Assembly (NCBI GenBank): GCA_023429985.1
Contig: JAEZCV010000014.1
Coordinates: forward strand, 1-35,061
DNA: 35,061 bases
Reading direction: 5' to 3'
Origin: Bacteroidota bacterium
Lineage (GTDB): Bacteria > Bacteroidota > Bacteroidia > Chitinophagales > Chitinophagaceae
A program made the translations under genes and the position numbers. The notes below the pieces were generated by a model. That model did not search any database. It saw nothing but the letters and a program-made list of their open reading frames with translations, and was not told the DNA's origin. This document shows positions 23,042-31,475 of this stretch, one piece after another (the first letter of the stretch is position 1; the number at the start of each line of letters is the position of its first letter).

Positions 23042-25486
23042 ATGAGAAATTTATTATTCACCTTAACCTTTATATTATTAGTAGGTGCACTATTTGCCCA
23101 GCAACCAAACGTTCTTAAAGGAAAAGTGGTGGGCCAGGGAAGAGAAACCATTGAATCGGCAACGATCTCTCTCTTATCGGCTCGTGACAGTGCCACTGTT
23201 AAACTGGCACTATCCGATAAATCGGGAAATTTTTTGTTTGAAAACCTGCAACCCGGAAGGTATGTAGTTTGCATTTCGGCAATAGGATTTTCCGAAGCCT
23301 ATTCTCCCGTTTTTGAAATCACATCCTCTACTTTAGATAAAACACTGGAAGTATTTACCCTGCAGCCCTTGTCAAAATCAATGGATGCTGTAATTATAAG
23401 GGCAAAACGTCCCCTGGTTGAACAAAAGATCGATCGTACCATTATTAATGTAGAAGCTTCAGTTACAAATGTTGGAAGTACGGCAATGGAAGTATTGGAG
23501 AAATCGCCCGGAATCTCGGTAGATAAAGATGGAAACATCAGCCTTAAAGGAAAAGAAGGCGTAATGATATTGATAGACGGGCGCCCGACACATCTTTCAA
23601 ATGCCGACCTGGCCAATATGTTAAGAGGTATGAATGCAAGTGAACTCGATCAACTTGAAATCATGACAAACCCTCCCGCAAAATACGATGCTGCGGGAAA
23701 TGCAGGTATCATTAACATCAAAACAAAAAAGAATAAAGCATTTGGATACAATGCATCCATAACATTAGGTTACGGGCAGGGATTTTTTCCTAAACACAAC
23801 CAGGGCATCAATTTCAATTATCGAAAAGGAAAGATCAACCTGTTTACCAATATCAATCATAATTACAATAAACGGTTTGAAGATCTTGATATACAAAGAA
23901 AGTTTCGCGACAAAACTTCAAAAGAACTTATCTCTCATTTCGACCAGGAAGCTAGAATGAAAAGTGAAAACACCTATGTAGGCGGAAAACTTGGCCTGGA
24001 CTATGCTCCCTCAAAATCAACTACAATTGGACTGGTATTTTCAGGAGGCACCCGGCCACAGGTTTATGAAAATCGAAACCTCAATAATATTTATAATGCT
24101 GCCAATAACTTAATAGAACAAACAAGGGCTTATTCTCACCAGGAAAATGATTACAATAACTACAGTGTAAATCTGAATTTCAGAAAACTGCTGGATAGCG
24201 CAGGGAAGGAACTAACAGCAGATGCAGACTATCTATATTATGACATACTCACCGACCAGACATTGTCCAATTACTATTTTAATCCCCAGGGTCTGCCATC
24301 CAGAAAAAGCGATACATTATTTGGTTTACTGCCCCAGGAAATTAAGATCTACAGCGGAAAGGTCGATTACCTGCATCCGTTGAAGAACAATGCACGTTTT
24401 GAAGCAGGCATTAAATCCAGTTTTGTAAAAACCGACAATAATGCCGTTTACGATACCATACATAATGGTTTGGTCATTCGTGATCTTAACAGGTCAAATT
24501 ACTTTATTTACGAAGAAAATATTTATGCAGCTTATGCAAATGTTAGCGGTCCCCTGTCCGAAAAATTAAATGGCCAGTTGGGTTTGAGAATGGAAAATAC
24601 TGTGGCTAAAGGCAACCAGGTAACTACCGGTGAAAACTTTAAGCGAAGCTATACCCAGTTGTTTCCAACAGCCTACCTGCAATATAAGGCCAGTGATAAA
24701 CATTCTTTTGTTTTGAACTATGGACGCCGCATCCGAAGGCCACATTACCAGAGTATGAATCCATTTATCGAATACCTTGACAGGTACACGTACCAACAGG
24801 GAAATCCAAACCTTAAACCGCAGTTCAGTCATAATATTGAATTGAGCCATACTCTTAATAATTTTCTTACTTCTACCTTAAACTTTTCACAGACCAACGA
24901 TATTCTGTTGCAGGTAATTGAGCAAAATGAAGAAACCAACGAAACCTATATAAAGCAAAGCAACATTGCCCGCCAGAAGCAGTATGGATTATCAGTAAAT
25001 GCCGGTTTCCCATTAACTAAATGGTGGAGGTCTAACCTATATGTAAATGGTTTCTACAATAAGTTCGATGGCATTGTAAATAATGAACCGGTTTCTATTG
25101 ATGCCGTAACGCTGATGTTCAATGGTTCCATGCAATTTACGCTCGCAAAAAATACAGCTGCCGAGGTGAGTGGCTGGTTTAGAACCGCTGGTCTTGAAGG
25201 AGTAATAAAAGCAAAAGCAATGGGTATGATGTCCTTTGGAATCTCGCACCAGGTGCTGGATGGTAAAGGCTCCATCAGGCTAAATATCCGCGACATCTTT
25301 TATACACAGCGTTTCCAGGCGTCCACAAAATATGGAAGCGTTGATGCTGCATTCCAGAACAGGAGCGATTCAAGGGTTTTCAATATTGGGTTTACCTACA
25401 GGTTCAGTAAAGGAACCATGAATGGAAACCAGAAGAAAAGATCTCAGGGAAGTGCAAATGAAGAGTTGAACAGAGTAGGAGGTTAA
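23042..25486 (+). CDS. TonB-dependent-type outer-membrane beta-barrel receptor (copy 1)
   Basis: An outer-membrane protein of 814 residues of the 'outer membrane beta-barrel family' (OMP_b-brl_2-like). A signal peptide (MRNLLFTLTFILLVGALFAQ) leads to a carboxypeptidase-regulatory-like domain (about 22-105, LKGKVVGQGRETIESATISL). A plug (about 115-230) follows, with VLEKSPGISVDKDGNISLKG and AKYDAAGNAGIINIKTKKN, then a large barrel. Typical barrel strands include LNYGRRIRRPHYQSMNPF and YTYQQGNPNLKPQFSHNIEL. After the last strand (FNIGFTYRFSKG) comes a charged tail ending NRVGG. No SusD partner is present, so a polysaccharide system is unlikely. The substrate is unknown. The downstream gene is a clear paralogue 87 nt away. 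Confidence 0.92.
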   Translation: MRNLLFTLTFILLVGALFAQQPNVLKGKVVGQGRETIESATISLLSARDSATVKLALSDKSGNFLFENLQPGRYVVCISAIGFSEAYSPVFEITSSTLDKTLEVFTLQPLSKSMDAVIIRAKRPLVEQKIDRTIINVEASVTNVGSTAMEVLEKSPGISVDKDGNISLKGKEGVMILIDGRPTHLSNADLANMLRGMNASELDQLEIMTNPPAKYDAAGNAGIINIKTKKNKAFGYNASITLGYGQGFFPKHNQGINFNYRKGKINLFTNINHNYNKRFEDLDIQRKFRDKTSKELISHFDQEARMKSENTYVGGKLGLDYAPSKSTTIGLVFSGGTRPQVYENRNLNNIYNAANNLIEQTRAYSHQENDYNNYSVNLNFRKLLDSAGKELTADADYLYYDILTDQTLSNYYFNPQGLPSRKSDTLFGLLPQEIKIYSGKVDYLHPLKNNARFEAGIKSSFVKTDNNAVYDTIHNGLVIRDLNRSNYFIYEENIYAAYANVSGPLSEKLNGQLGLRMENTVAKGNQVTTGENFKRSYTQLFPTAYLQYKASDKHSFVLNYGRRIRRPHYQSMNPFIEYLDRYTYQQGNPNLKPQFSHNIELSHTLNNFLTSTLNFSQTNDILLQVIEQNEETNETYIKQSNIARQKQYGLSVNAGFPLTKWWRSNLYVNGFYNKFDGIVNNEPVSIDAVTLMFNGSMQFTLAKNTAAEVSGWFRTAGLEGVIKAKAMGMMSFGISHQVLDGKGSIRLNIRDIFYTQRFQASTKYGSVDAAFQNRSDSRVFNIGFTYRFSKGTMNGNQKKRSQGSANEELNRVGG

Positions 25487-25573
25487 TACCTTTTGATAGC
25501 GCATATTTCCACTTATCACAAATGACAGTTAAACGCTGACCAGTTTTTTCAAATTTGTTTTATAATCAAAACC

Positions 25574-28015
25574 ATGTACTTAAAATATATCTTTTCCCTG
25601 CTTCTGGTGTGTAGTATGTTAAATGCAAAAAGCCAGCAATCCATATCTCTTAGCGGTAAAATCACCGATGACCAGGGAAAAGATTTTAGTGGCGCTACTG
25701 TAACGCTGTTTGCAGATACTGTTTTAATAAAAATTGCTATTTCAGACAAGAAAGGAATTTTTGAATTTGATCATGTTCTGCCCGGAAAATATTTTATTAC
25801 TGTAACCGCTATTGGCTTTGAGGCCTACAAATCTTCGGAGATCGTGGCAGGAAACAGCTCGGTTAATTTGGAGGATATCGCCATGTCGGTGTCATCAAAT
25901 AATTTAACGGCAATTAGGGTTCAGGCAAGAAGACCCCTGGTTGAAAATAAGATCGATAAACTGGTGGTAAACGTAGATGCTTCACCCTCCAATGCCGGAT
26001 CCAATGCATTGGAAGTGCTTGAAAAATCTCCCGGAGTATCGGTAGACCGCGATGGTAATATCAGCCTTAAAGGCAAGCAGGGTATTATGGTTTTAATGGA
26101 TGGAAAGCAAACCTACCTGAGTGGTCAGGATCTTGCCAACCTTTTGAGAAATATGCCTTCCAGTCAGCTCGACCAGATCGAGATCATGACACAGCCTTCC
26201 GCAAAATATGATGCTTCGGGAAATTCCGGCATAATCAACCTGCGAACAAAAAAGAACCTCCAAACGGGATTTAACGGAACGGTGAACCTTTCTTACGTGC
26301 AGGGCCGTGATCCTAAATCACCCAACAGTTTTAATTTTAATTACCGCAAAGGAAAACTCAACCTTTTTACAGGGTTGAGCTATACTTACTGGACTAACTT
26401 TAACGATCAGACGCTTTTACGAAAATTCAGAAATGGAGGAAACCTGGTTTCGGTTTTTGACCAAAAGGCTTTTAATAACAATACAAGTAAAAGTTTAAAT
26501 GCAAGGATAGGGCTGGACTATGCAATTGGGGCACGCACTACGGTTGGAATTAATTTGAACCATACTTATAATCCTCGTGAAAGCGATAATAATGGCAGGG
26601 CTGATATTTATAATGGTTTCGGAGTACTTGACTCATTCAACATTGCAAAGAATTTCAGTAACGATAAATGGAAGAATTACGGAGCTAGTTTCAATTTCAG
26701 AAGATCTTTTGCTCAGGCAGGTAAAGAACTGAGTGCCGATGTTGATTATATAAGATATGATTCAAGAAGCAGGCAGGAAACAGTGAATTCAAATTACCTG
26801 GCTGATAACAGTTTATCGGGGCTTCCCTTACTTCTTAATGGCGACCTTCCTTCAAAGATCAAGATCGTTAGCGGTAAGATAGATTATGTTTTGCCCGTAA
26901 CCGGCGAAGGCAAAATTGAACTGGGAGGTAAAACCAGTTATGTTTCTACGGATAATGATGCACGTTATACCAAATTCGATCATGCGAATAATGCCTGGAT
27001 AAACGATAACACCCGTAGCAACCATTTTCTATACGAAGAGAATATTTATGCGCTTTATGCCAGTTATGGAACAAAGATGGGAAAATGGGGTGTTCAAACC
27101 GGGTTAAGAATGGAAAGCACGCAGGCTAAAGGAAATCAGAAAGGCAACCAGGTGCAGAAAGATTCATCATTCAGGAAAAATTATACGCAGTTTTTTCCAT
27201 CTGCCTATTTAAGTTATTCGTTGAATGATAATAACCAGTTTGGATTATCTTTCGGAAGAAGAATTGAAAGACCAAACTACCAGGACATGAATCCTTTTCA
27301 ATATTTCCTGGATCAATACACTTTCCGCCAGGGAAATCCCAACCTGAATCCCCAGTTTACGCACAATATAGAATTGAGCCATAATTATAAAGGAAGATTG
27401 AACACCACGCTGAGTTATACTTCTACCAACGATATTTTAAATGATATTCTCAAGCAGAATGATAATACCAAGGTAACTTACCAAACCAAAGAAAACGTTG
27501 CCGAAAGAAAAACCATTGGATTAGCAGTGAGCTATAATGCACATATTACCAAGTGGTGGACCAGCAGCATTTATATGAATGTAAATAACAGCCACTACAA
27601 GGGAATTGTGAACAATACAGATCTTGATGTTTCGCTGGTAAATTTCATGGCAAATGCCAGTCAGCAATTTCGTTTTGCTAAAACATGGACAGCAGAATTG
27701 AGTGGTTTTTTCAGAACAAGAGCGCAGGAAACAGGTATGTTTTTAATTGAACCCATGGGCGTAATAAATTTTGGCATTTCAAAGCAGATATTGAAAAATC
27801 GCGGCTCTATTAAACTAAATATCAACGATCCCTTTTTTATTCAAAGGGCGAAAGTGATTATAGACCTCGGAAATATAGATGCTTATGTAACCAATAAATG
27901 GGATAACAGGAGGGTAGGACTTACATTTTCATATCGTTTTGCTAAGGGGCAGAAAGTGCAGGAAAGAAAAAGAACAGGCAGCGCATCGGATGAACAAAAC
28001 AGGGTTGGCAATTAA
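25574..28015 (+). CDS. TonB-dependent-type outer-membrane beta-barrel receptor (copy 2)
   Basis: An 813-residue paralogue of the preceding protein with the same architecture: signal peptide (MYLKYIFSLLLVCSMLNAKS), regulatory-like beta domain, plug with VLEKSPGVSVDRDGNISLKG and AKYDASGNSGIINLRTKKN, and a barrel containing FGRRIERPNYQDMNPFQYFL and RQGNPNLNPQFTHNIEL. The plug is most conserved between the copies, while barrel loops differ strongly (for example NGLVIRDLNRSNYFIYEEN against AWINDNTRSNHFLYEEN regions). That pattern suggests duplication followed by a change of ligand. The same tail type closes it (ASDEQNRVGN). There is no clear promoter in the 87-nt gap, so read-through from copy 1 is likely. 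A terminator follows. Confidence 0.92.
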   Translation: MYLKYIFSLLLVCSMLNAKSQQSISLSGKITDDQGKDFSGATVTLFADTVLIKIAISDKKGIFEFDHVLPGKYFITVTAIGFEAYKSSEIVAGNSSVNLEDIAMSVSSNNLTAIRVQARRPLVENKIDKLVVNVDASPSNAGSNALEVLEKSPGVSVDRDGNISLKGKQGIMVLMDGKQTYLSGQDLANLLRNMPSSQLDQIEIMTQPSAKYDASGNSGIINLRTKKNLQTGFNGTVNLSYVQGRDPKSPNSFNFNYRKGKLNLFTGLSYTYWTNFNDQTLLRKFRNGGNLVSVFDQKAFNNNTSKSLNARIGLDYAIGARTTVGINLNHTYNPRESDNNGRADIYNGFGVLDSFNIAKNFSNDKWKNYGASFNFRRSFAQAGKELSADVDYIRYDSRSRQETVNSNYLADNSLSGLPLLLNGDLPSKIKIVSGKIDYVLPVTGEGKIELGGKTSYVSTDNDARYTKFDHANNAWINDNTRSNHFLYEENIYALYASYGTKMGKWGVQTGLRMESTQAKGNQKGNQVQKDSSFRKNYTQFFPSAYLSYSLNDNNQFGLSFGRRIERPNYQDMNPFQYFLDQYTFRQGNPNLNPQFTHNIELSHNYKGRLNTTLSYTSTNDILNDILKQNDNTKVTYQTKENVAERKTIGLAVSYNAHITKWWTSSIYMNVNNSHYKGIVNNTDLDVSLVNFMANASQQFRFAKTWTAELSGFFRTRAQETGMFLIEPMGVINFGISKQILKNRGSIKLNINDPFFIQRAKVIIDLGNIDAYVTNKWDNRRVGLTFSYRFAKGQKVQERKRTGSASDEQNRVGN

Positions 28016-28049
28016 TTATACTTTTTTCTATTTTTCTCATGTGCATCCG

Positions 28050-28073
28050 GCCCCTCTTTTCAGAGGGGCTTTT
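28050..28073 (+). terminator. Intrinsic terminator after the tandem receptors
   Basis: Stem GCCCCTC / GAGGGGC (28050-28056 with 28063-28069), extended by one T-A pair, and a TTTT run. It lies 35 nt after the second receptor stop. Confidence 0.82.
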
Positions 28074-28090
28074 AATTATGAAAAAAATCG

Positions 28091-28098
28091 TAAATCTG
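28091..28098 (+). promoter_or_regulatory. Near-consensus -7 element for yajQ
   Basis: TAAATCTG differs from TAnnTTTG at one position and lies 20 nt before the ATG. Confidence 0.3.
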
Positions 28099-28117
28099 CA
28101 TTTTAAATTACCATTCT

Positions 28118-28609
28118 ATGCCTTCATTTGATTTCGTAAGTAAAGTAGACGCCCAGGCGCTTGATAATGCCGTGAATGTTACTACAAAGGAAATCACCAA
28201 CAGGTTTGATTTTAAAGGTGCCCACGTAGTTATCAGTCTTGATAAAAAGGAATATAAGCTGAATATGGAAACGGATGATGATATGAAGATGAGGCAACTT
28301 GTTGATGTATTGATCAATCGCGCCAACAAGCAGGGTATTTCCCCGGAGGCTTTTGATACATCCAAAGATGGATACCAGAGTGGAAAAACCTGGAAGAAAG
28401 AGGTATCGGTAAGAAATGGATTGAAACAGGAAGATGCCAAGAAACTGGTGAAAAAGATTAAAGATGCTGGCTTAAAAGTGCAGGCCTCCATAAACGACGA
28501 CCTGGTAAGGGTAACGGGCAAAAAAATTGATGACCTTCAGGAAGTGATCCAGGCCTCTAAAACCTGGGAATTGGGAATTCCTCTGCAGGTGGAAAACATG
28601 AGAAGCTAG
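28118..28609 (+). CDS. yajQ: YajQ-family nucleotide/c-di-GMP-binding protein
   Basis: A 163-residue cytoplasmic protein with two ferredoxin-like halves. The hallmark N-terminus MPSFDFVSKVDAQALDNAVN is followed by TNRFDFKGAHVVISLDKKE, and the second half contains VSVRNGLKQEDAKKLVKKIK and ASINDDLVRVTGKKIDDLQ. The protein ends in the typical IPLQVENMRS. Length equals the family norm. Some members (Xanthomonas and Pseudomonas) bind cyclic di-GMP and modulate a transcription factor; the role in Bacteroidota is not known. It is a single-gene unit between a terminator and the bL31 promoter. Confidence 0.96.
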   Translation: MPSFDFVSKVDAQALDNAVNVTTKEITNRFDFKGAHVVISLDKKEYKLNMETDDDMKMRQLVDVLINRANKQGISPEAFDTSKDGYQSGKTWKKEVSVRNGLKQEDAKKLVKKIKDAGLKVQASINDDLVRVTGKKIDDLQEVIQASKTWELGIPLQVENMRS

Positions 28610-28661
28610 GTCAGTTAACAAAAATTCTACAATTCCTCGCCGGAATTATCCAAATTTATCT

Positions 28662-28669
28662 TAGTTTTG
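28662..28669 (+). promoter_or_regulatory. Bacteroidota -7 element for bL31
   Basis: TAGTTTTG followed by C matches TAnnTTTG exactly. Transcription would start near 28676, about 38 nt before the ATG. Confidence 0.5.
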
Positions 28670-28713
28670 CGCCTTCAATAAAGACAATCCACGACGTTTA
28701 TAAACAGATAATC

Positions 28714-28962
28714 ATGAAAAAAGAGCTTCATCCAGCAAATTACCGTTATGTAGTGTTCAAAGATATGAGTAACGGCTATAGTTTTTTAAGCCGCTCTACT
28801 GCTGCTACCAAGGAAACGGTTAAGTGGGAAGACGGAAACGAATATCCCCTTATTAAATTGGAGATCTCTAACACTTCTCACCCTTTCTTTACAGGTAAGA
28901 ATGTATTGGTGGATACGGCAGGACGTATTGATAAATTCAAGAAAAAATACGCTAAGAAATAA
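28714..28962 (+). CDS. rpmE2: 50S ribosomal protein bL31, type B
   Basis: An 82-residue large-subunit ribosomal protein at the central protuberance, bridging to the small subunit. The type-B signature is clear: MKKELHPANYRYVVFKDMSN, HPFFTGKN and a basic C-terminus. It contains no Cys, so it lacks the zinc-binding CxxC of type A. In several bacteria the zinc-free form replaces the zinc form when zinc is scarce, under Zur. Here it has an ordinary promoter, and many Bacteroidota carry only type B, so zinc control is not implied. A terminator follows 19 nt after the stop. Confidence 0.97.
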   Translation: MKKELHPANYRYVVFKDMSNGYSFLSRSTAATKETVKWEDGNEYPLIKLEISNTSHPFFTGKNVLVDTAGRIDKFKKKYAKK

Positions 28963-28981
28963 GTATTATTCAGAAATAGTT

Positions 28982-29010
28982 TCCCTCCGCAAACCGGGGG
29001 GATTTTTTTT
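28982..29010 (+). terminator. Intrinsic terminator after bL31
   Basis: An 8-bp stem TCCCTCCG / CGGGGGGA (one G-T pair) with a CAAAC loop and a run of eight T (29003-29010). Confidence 0.87.
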
Positions 29011-29043
29011 GCCCTCCCTTTTCCTGCCCTCCGCCTTATGTTC

Positions 29044-29051
29044 TACATTTG
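29044..29051 (+). promoter_or_regulatory. Bacteroidota -7 element for the GlmU-like operon
   Basis: TACATTTG matches TAnnTTTG exactly. Its position gives a leader of about 20 nt before the ATG at 29078, which supports that start over the in-frame ATG at 28901 inside bL31. Confidence 0.5.
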
Positions 29052-29077
29052 TTAAAGGCCTTACTATTTCAAAAACC

Positions 29078-30253
29078 ATGAAGAAAATAGTATTTACAGA
29101 AGAATATTGCAGTCCCGAAAACCTGTTTCCCTTCACTTTAACCCGGCAGATCCAGGATATCCGCATTGGCATCCTCACTATTCGCCAGAAATGGGAAATG
29201 GCACTTGGCCATACGTCCTTCGATAAATTTGAAAATGATTACAAGGATATCCAGCGTGGGATTAAACTGGAAAGCTTTATTGAAAAGGACACGGTTTTTC
29301 TCATCCATGGAAATGTTTTGCCCACACCGGCTCTTGTAAAGCAGGTTAAAAAACTAAAACATGGCCATTTTATTTCGCTTCCCGGTAAGGAAAGCATAGT
29401 GTATTGCATTTCGAGAGAACAGGTTATAGAGCCAAATAAAATCAAAGTAAATAAGGCCATTGAACTGGATGAAGAACCCGTAGAAATTTGTTATCCCTGG
29501 CAAATCACACAACTGAATGCAATGGCTTTGCAAATGGATATAGAACTGCTGAAGCCTGGTTTGAAAACGCAGAAGGCCTCTTCAACAAACAAATTATCCG
29601 GTAAAAATATTTTTATAGAAAAAGGGGCAAAGGTTGAACACTGTTATATTAATGCCGAAGAAGGCCCCGTTTTTATTGGTAGAAATGCACTGGTTATGGA
29701 AGGAAGCATGATCAGAGGTCCGGTTGCTATTTGTGAAAACGCTACCATTAAAATGGGAACAAAAATTTATGGTGCATCTACTATTGGTCCCAACTGTGTT
29801 GCCGGCGGAGAGATCAAGAATTCTGTGATGTTTGCTAATTCTAATAAAGCACACGACGGATACCTGGGCGATTCGGTAATTGGTGAATGGTGTAACCTTG
29901 GTGCCGGAACATCAAATTCTAACCTTAAAAACAATGCTTCAGAAATTTGTATATACACACCTAATGGTCCCACCAGCGCCGGAACAAAATGCGGGATGAT
30001 GATGGGTGATTATTCAAAAACCGCCATCAATACATCGGTAAATACCGGGACAGTTATTGGCGTATGTGCCAATGTTTTTGGAAACGGGTTAACGCCAAAA
30101 TATATCCCAAGCTTTTCCTGGGGAAGTGAAGGTATTCAACGTTACCGGATAGAGAAAGCTTTTGCTGATATCGAAAACTGGAAAGCTTTTAAAGGGCAAA
30201 GCCTTGGGGAAAATGAAAAATTTATACTGAAACATATCTTTGATCATTTTTAA
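29078..30253 (+). CDS. Alternative GlmU-type sugar nucleotidyltransferase / acyltransferase
   Basis: A cytoplasmic protein of 391 residues in the Bacteroidota 'alt_bact_glmU' family. The N-terminal half (MKKIVFTEEYCSPENLFPFT, RQIQDIRIGILTIRQKWE) is a diverged nucleotidyltransferase domain without the classical LAAGxGTRM loop. The C-terminal half (about 180-385) is a left-handed beta-helix with hexapeptide repeats: FIGRNALVMEGSMIRGPVAI, ATIKMGTKIYGASTIGPNCV and the NLGAGTSNSNLKN segment found in acetyltransferases. It is thought to supply UDP-N-acetylglucosamine for peptidoglycan and lipopolysaccharide in species lacking standard GlmU; the exact reactions here are inferred. It heads a probable operon with tpiA, a small membrane protein and a glycosyltransferase. 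Confidence 0.88.
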   Translation: MKKIVFTEEYCSPENLFPFTLTRQIQDIRIGILTIRQKWEMALGHTSFDKFENDYKDIQRGIKLESFIEKDTVFLIHGNVLPTPALVKQVKKLKHGHFISLPGKESIVYCISREQVIEPNKIKVNKAIELDEEPVEICYPWQITQLNAMALQMDIELLKPGLKTQKASSTNKLSGKNIFIEKGAKVEHCYINAEEGPVFIGRNALVMEGSMIRGPVAICENATIKMGTKIYGASTIGPNCVAGGEIKNSVMFANSNKAHDGYLGDSVIGEWCNLGAGTSNSNLKNNASEICIYTPNGPTSAGTKCGMMMGDYSKTAINTSVNTGTVIGVCANVFGNGLTPKYIPSFSWGSEGIQRYRIEKAFADIENWKAFKGQSLGENEKFILKHIFDHF

Positions 30254-30277
30254 AACTTATTTTTCAGACAAACCATT

Positions 30278-31042
30278 ATGATGCGAAACCAAATTGCCGC
30301 TGCTAACTGGAAAATGAATTTAACTTACCAGCAGGCCGAGAAATTGTTAAGTGAAATTTTAGAAGCAGGAATAAAACTAAAACCTCATCACCGGGTGATC
30401 TTTGCTGTTCCTTATCCTTACCTGATCATGGCAGGAAGTGTTGTTGCCAATGAAAATGGATATGCCATAGCCGCACAAAATATTTACGAGAAAAAAAACG
30501 GGGCGTTTACCGGTGAGATATCGGTGGAAATGTTGCAGTCGCTTGGCGTAAAATATTGCATTATTGGCCATAGTGAAAGAAGAGAATATTTCCGGGAATC
30601 CAATTCCGTGCTTGCCGAAAAAATTGATCTCTGCCTGGAGTATCAGGTAACACCCATATTCTGTTGTGGCGAAGCATTGGAGATCCGCGAGAAAAATGGC
30701 CAGAATGAATACGTTACAAAACAGCTTGAAGAATCACTGTTTCACCTCGATGAAAATGCTGTTAAAAATATCATTATCGCCTATGAACCTATTTGGGCAA
30801 TTGGAACGGGCAAAACGGCAAGCCCTGCGCAAGCCCAGGAAATGCATGCGCATATTCGTTCTGTAATTGAAAAAAAATATGGTGCTGATGTGGCCTCTTC
30901 CATTTCTGTGCTTTATGGAGGAAGTGTAAAGCCATCCAATTCCCAGGAAATCTTTGCATCGCCCGATGTGGACGGAGGTTTGGTAGGAGGTGCTTCCCTT
31001 GTTGCAAAGGATTTTATTGAAATCATCAAATCGCTTAAATAA
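30278..31042 (+). CDS. tpiA: Triosephosphate isomerase
   Basis: Interconverts dihydroxyacetone phosphate and glyceraldehyde-3-phosphate. The protein is 254 residues, the usual length, starting MMRNQIAAANWKMN (the second Met is also possible). Active-site residues are all present: Asn10 and Lys12 in NWKMN, His98 in IGHSERR, Glu170 in YEPIWAIGTGKTA, and the phosphate-binding LYGGSVKPSN and GGLVGGASL loops. It lies 24 nt after the GlmU-like gene and 74 nt before the next gene, all on the same strand. Confidence 0.98.
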   Translation: MMRNQIAAANWKMNLTYQQAEKLLSEILEAGIKLKPHHRVIFAVPYPYLIMAGSVVANENGYAIAAQNIYEKKNGAFTGEISVEMLQSLGVKYCIIGHSERREYFRESNSVLAEKIDLCLEYQVTPIFCCGEALEIREKNGQNEYVTKQLEESLFHLDENAVKNIIIAYEPIWAIGTGKTASPAQAQEMHAHIRSVIEKKYGADVASSISVLYGGSVKPSNSQEIFASPDVDGGLVGGASLVAKDFIEIIKSLK

Positions 31043-31116
31043 TTAAACCGAACCCTCAATATTATATAGTAGTTGTTCAAAAGAACCATTTTCTCTTAAG
31101 GTTTCTAAAACTCCGT

Positions 31117-31458
31117 TTGATTGTGAACGGAACCCAGATATATGCACTGGTGAAAGAAAAGCCCATAGTAGTAAATATGCCCACCAATCCTTCACGTATA
31201 GTTGTTACCGATGGATTTCATATTACCAAACCAATGGAGATCTCTTATTCTTTGAGAAGAACCTATTATTTTAAAATTGTTTGCGGCATTGAGAACGACC
31301 AGCTTTTTGTTGGACTTATCCTTGCAGCCATTGTATATATGATGGGATTAACTTCCGGAATTCTCTTCCTTCAATTTCTCAGCCTCACTCCGGTACTTTA
31401 TTTTCTTTTCATTTATTATATAAAGCGAAAAGAATTCATCCAGATCAGGCCTGTCTGA
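31117..31458 (+). CDS. Small membrane protein of unknown function
   Basis: A 113-residue protein whose first half (MIVNGTQIYALVKEKPIVVN, then SRIVVTDGFHITKPMEI) looks like a beta-rich soluble domain. The second half has two membrane helices (LFVGLILAAIVYMMGL and FLQFLSLTPVLYFLFIYYI) and a short basic tail. It is not assigned to a named family. The start is uncertain: TTG at 31117 is listed, GTG at 31123 is close, and the frame stays open upstream without an ATG. It lies between tpiA and the GT4 gene on the same strand (17 nt before the latter), so it probably belongs to that operon. Confidence 0.7.
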   Translation: MIVNGTQIYALVKEKPIVVNMPTNPSRIVVTDGFHITKPMEISYSLRRTYYFKIVCGIENDQLFVGLILAAIVYMMGLTSGILFLQFLSLTPVLYFLFIYYIKRKEFIQIRPV

Positions 31459-31475
31459 TTAAAATATATTTCCCG

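Noticed and set aside
28901..29077. Upstream in-frame extension of the GlmU-like gene starting inside bL31
   Set aside because: The extension crosses the bL31 terminator and the -7 element, and relatives begin at MKKIVFTEEY.
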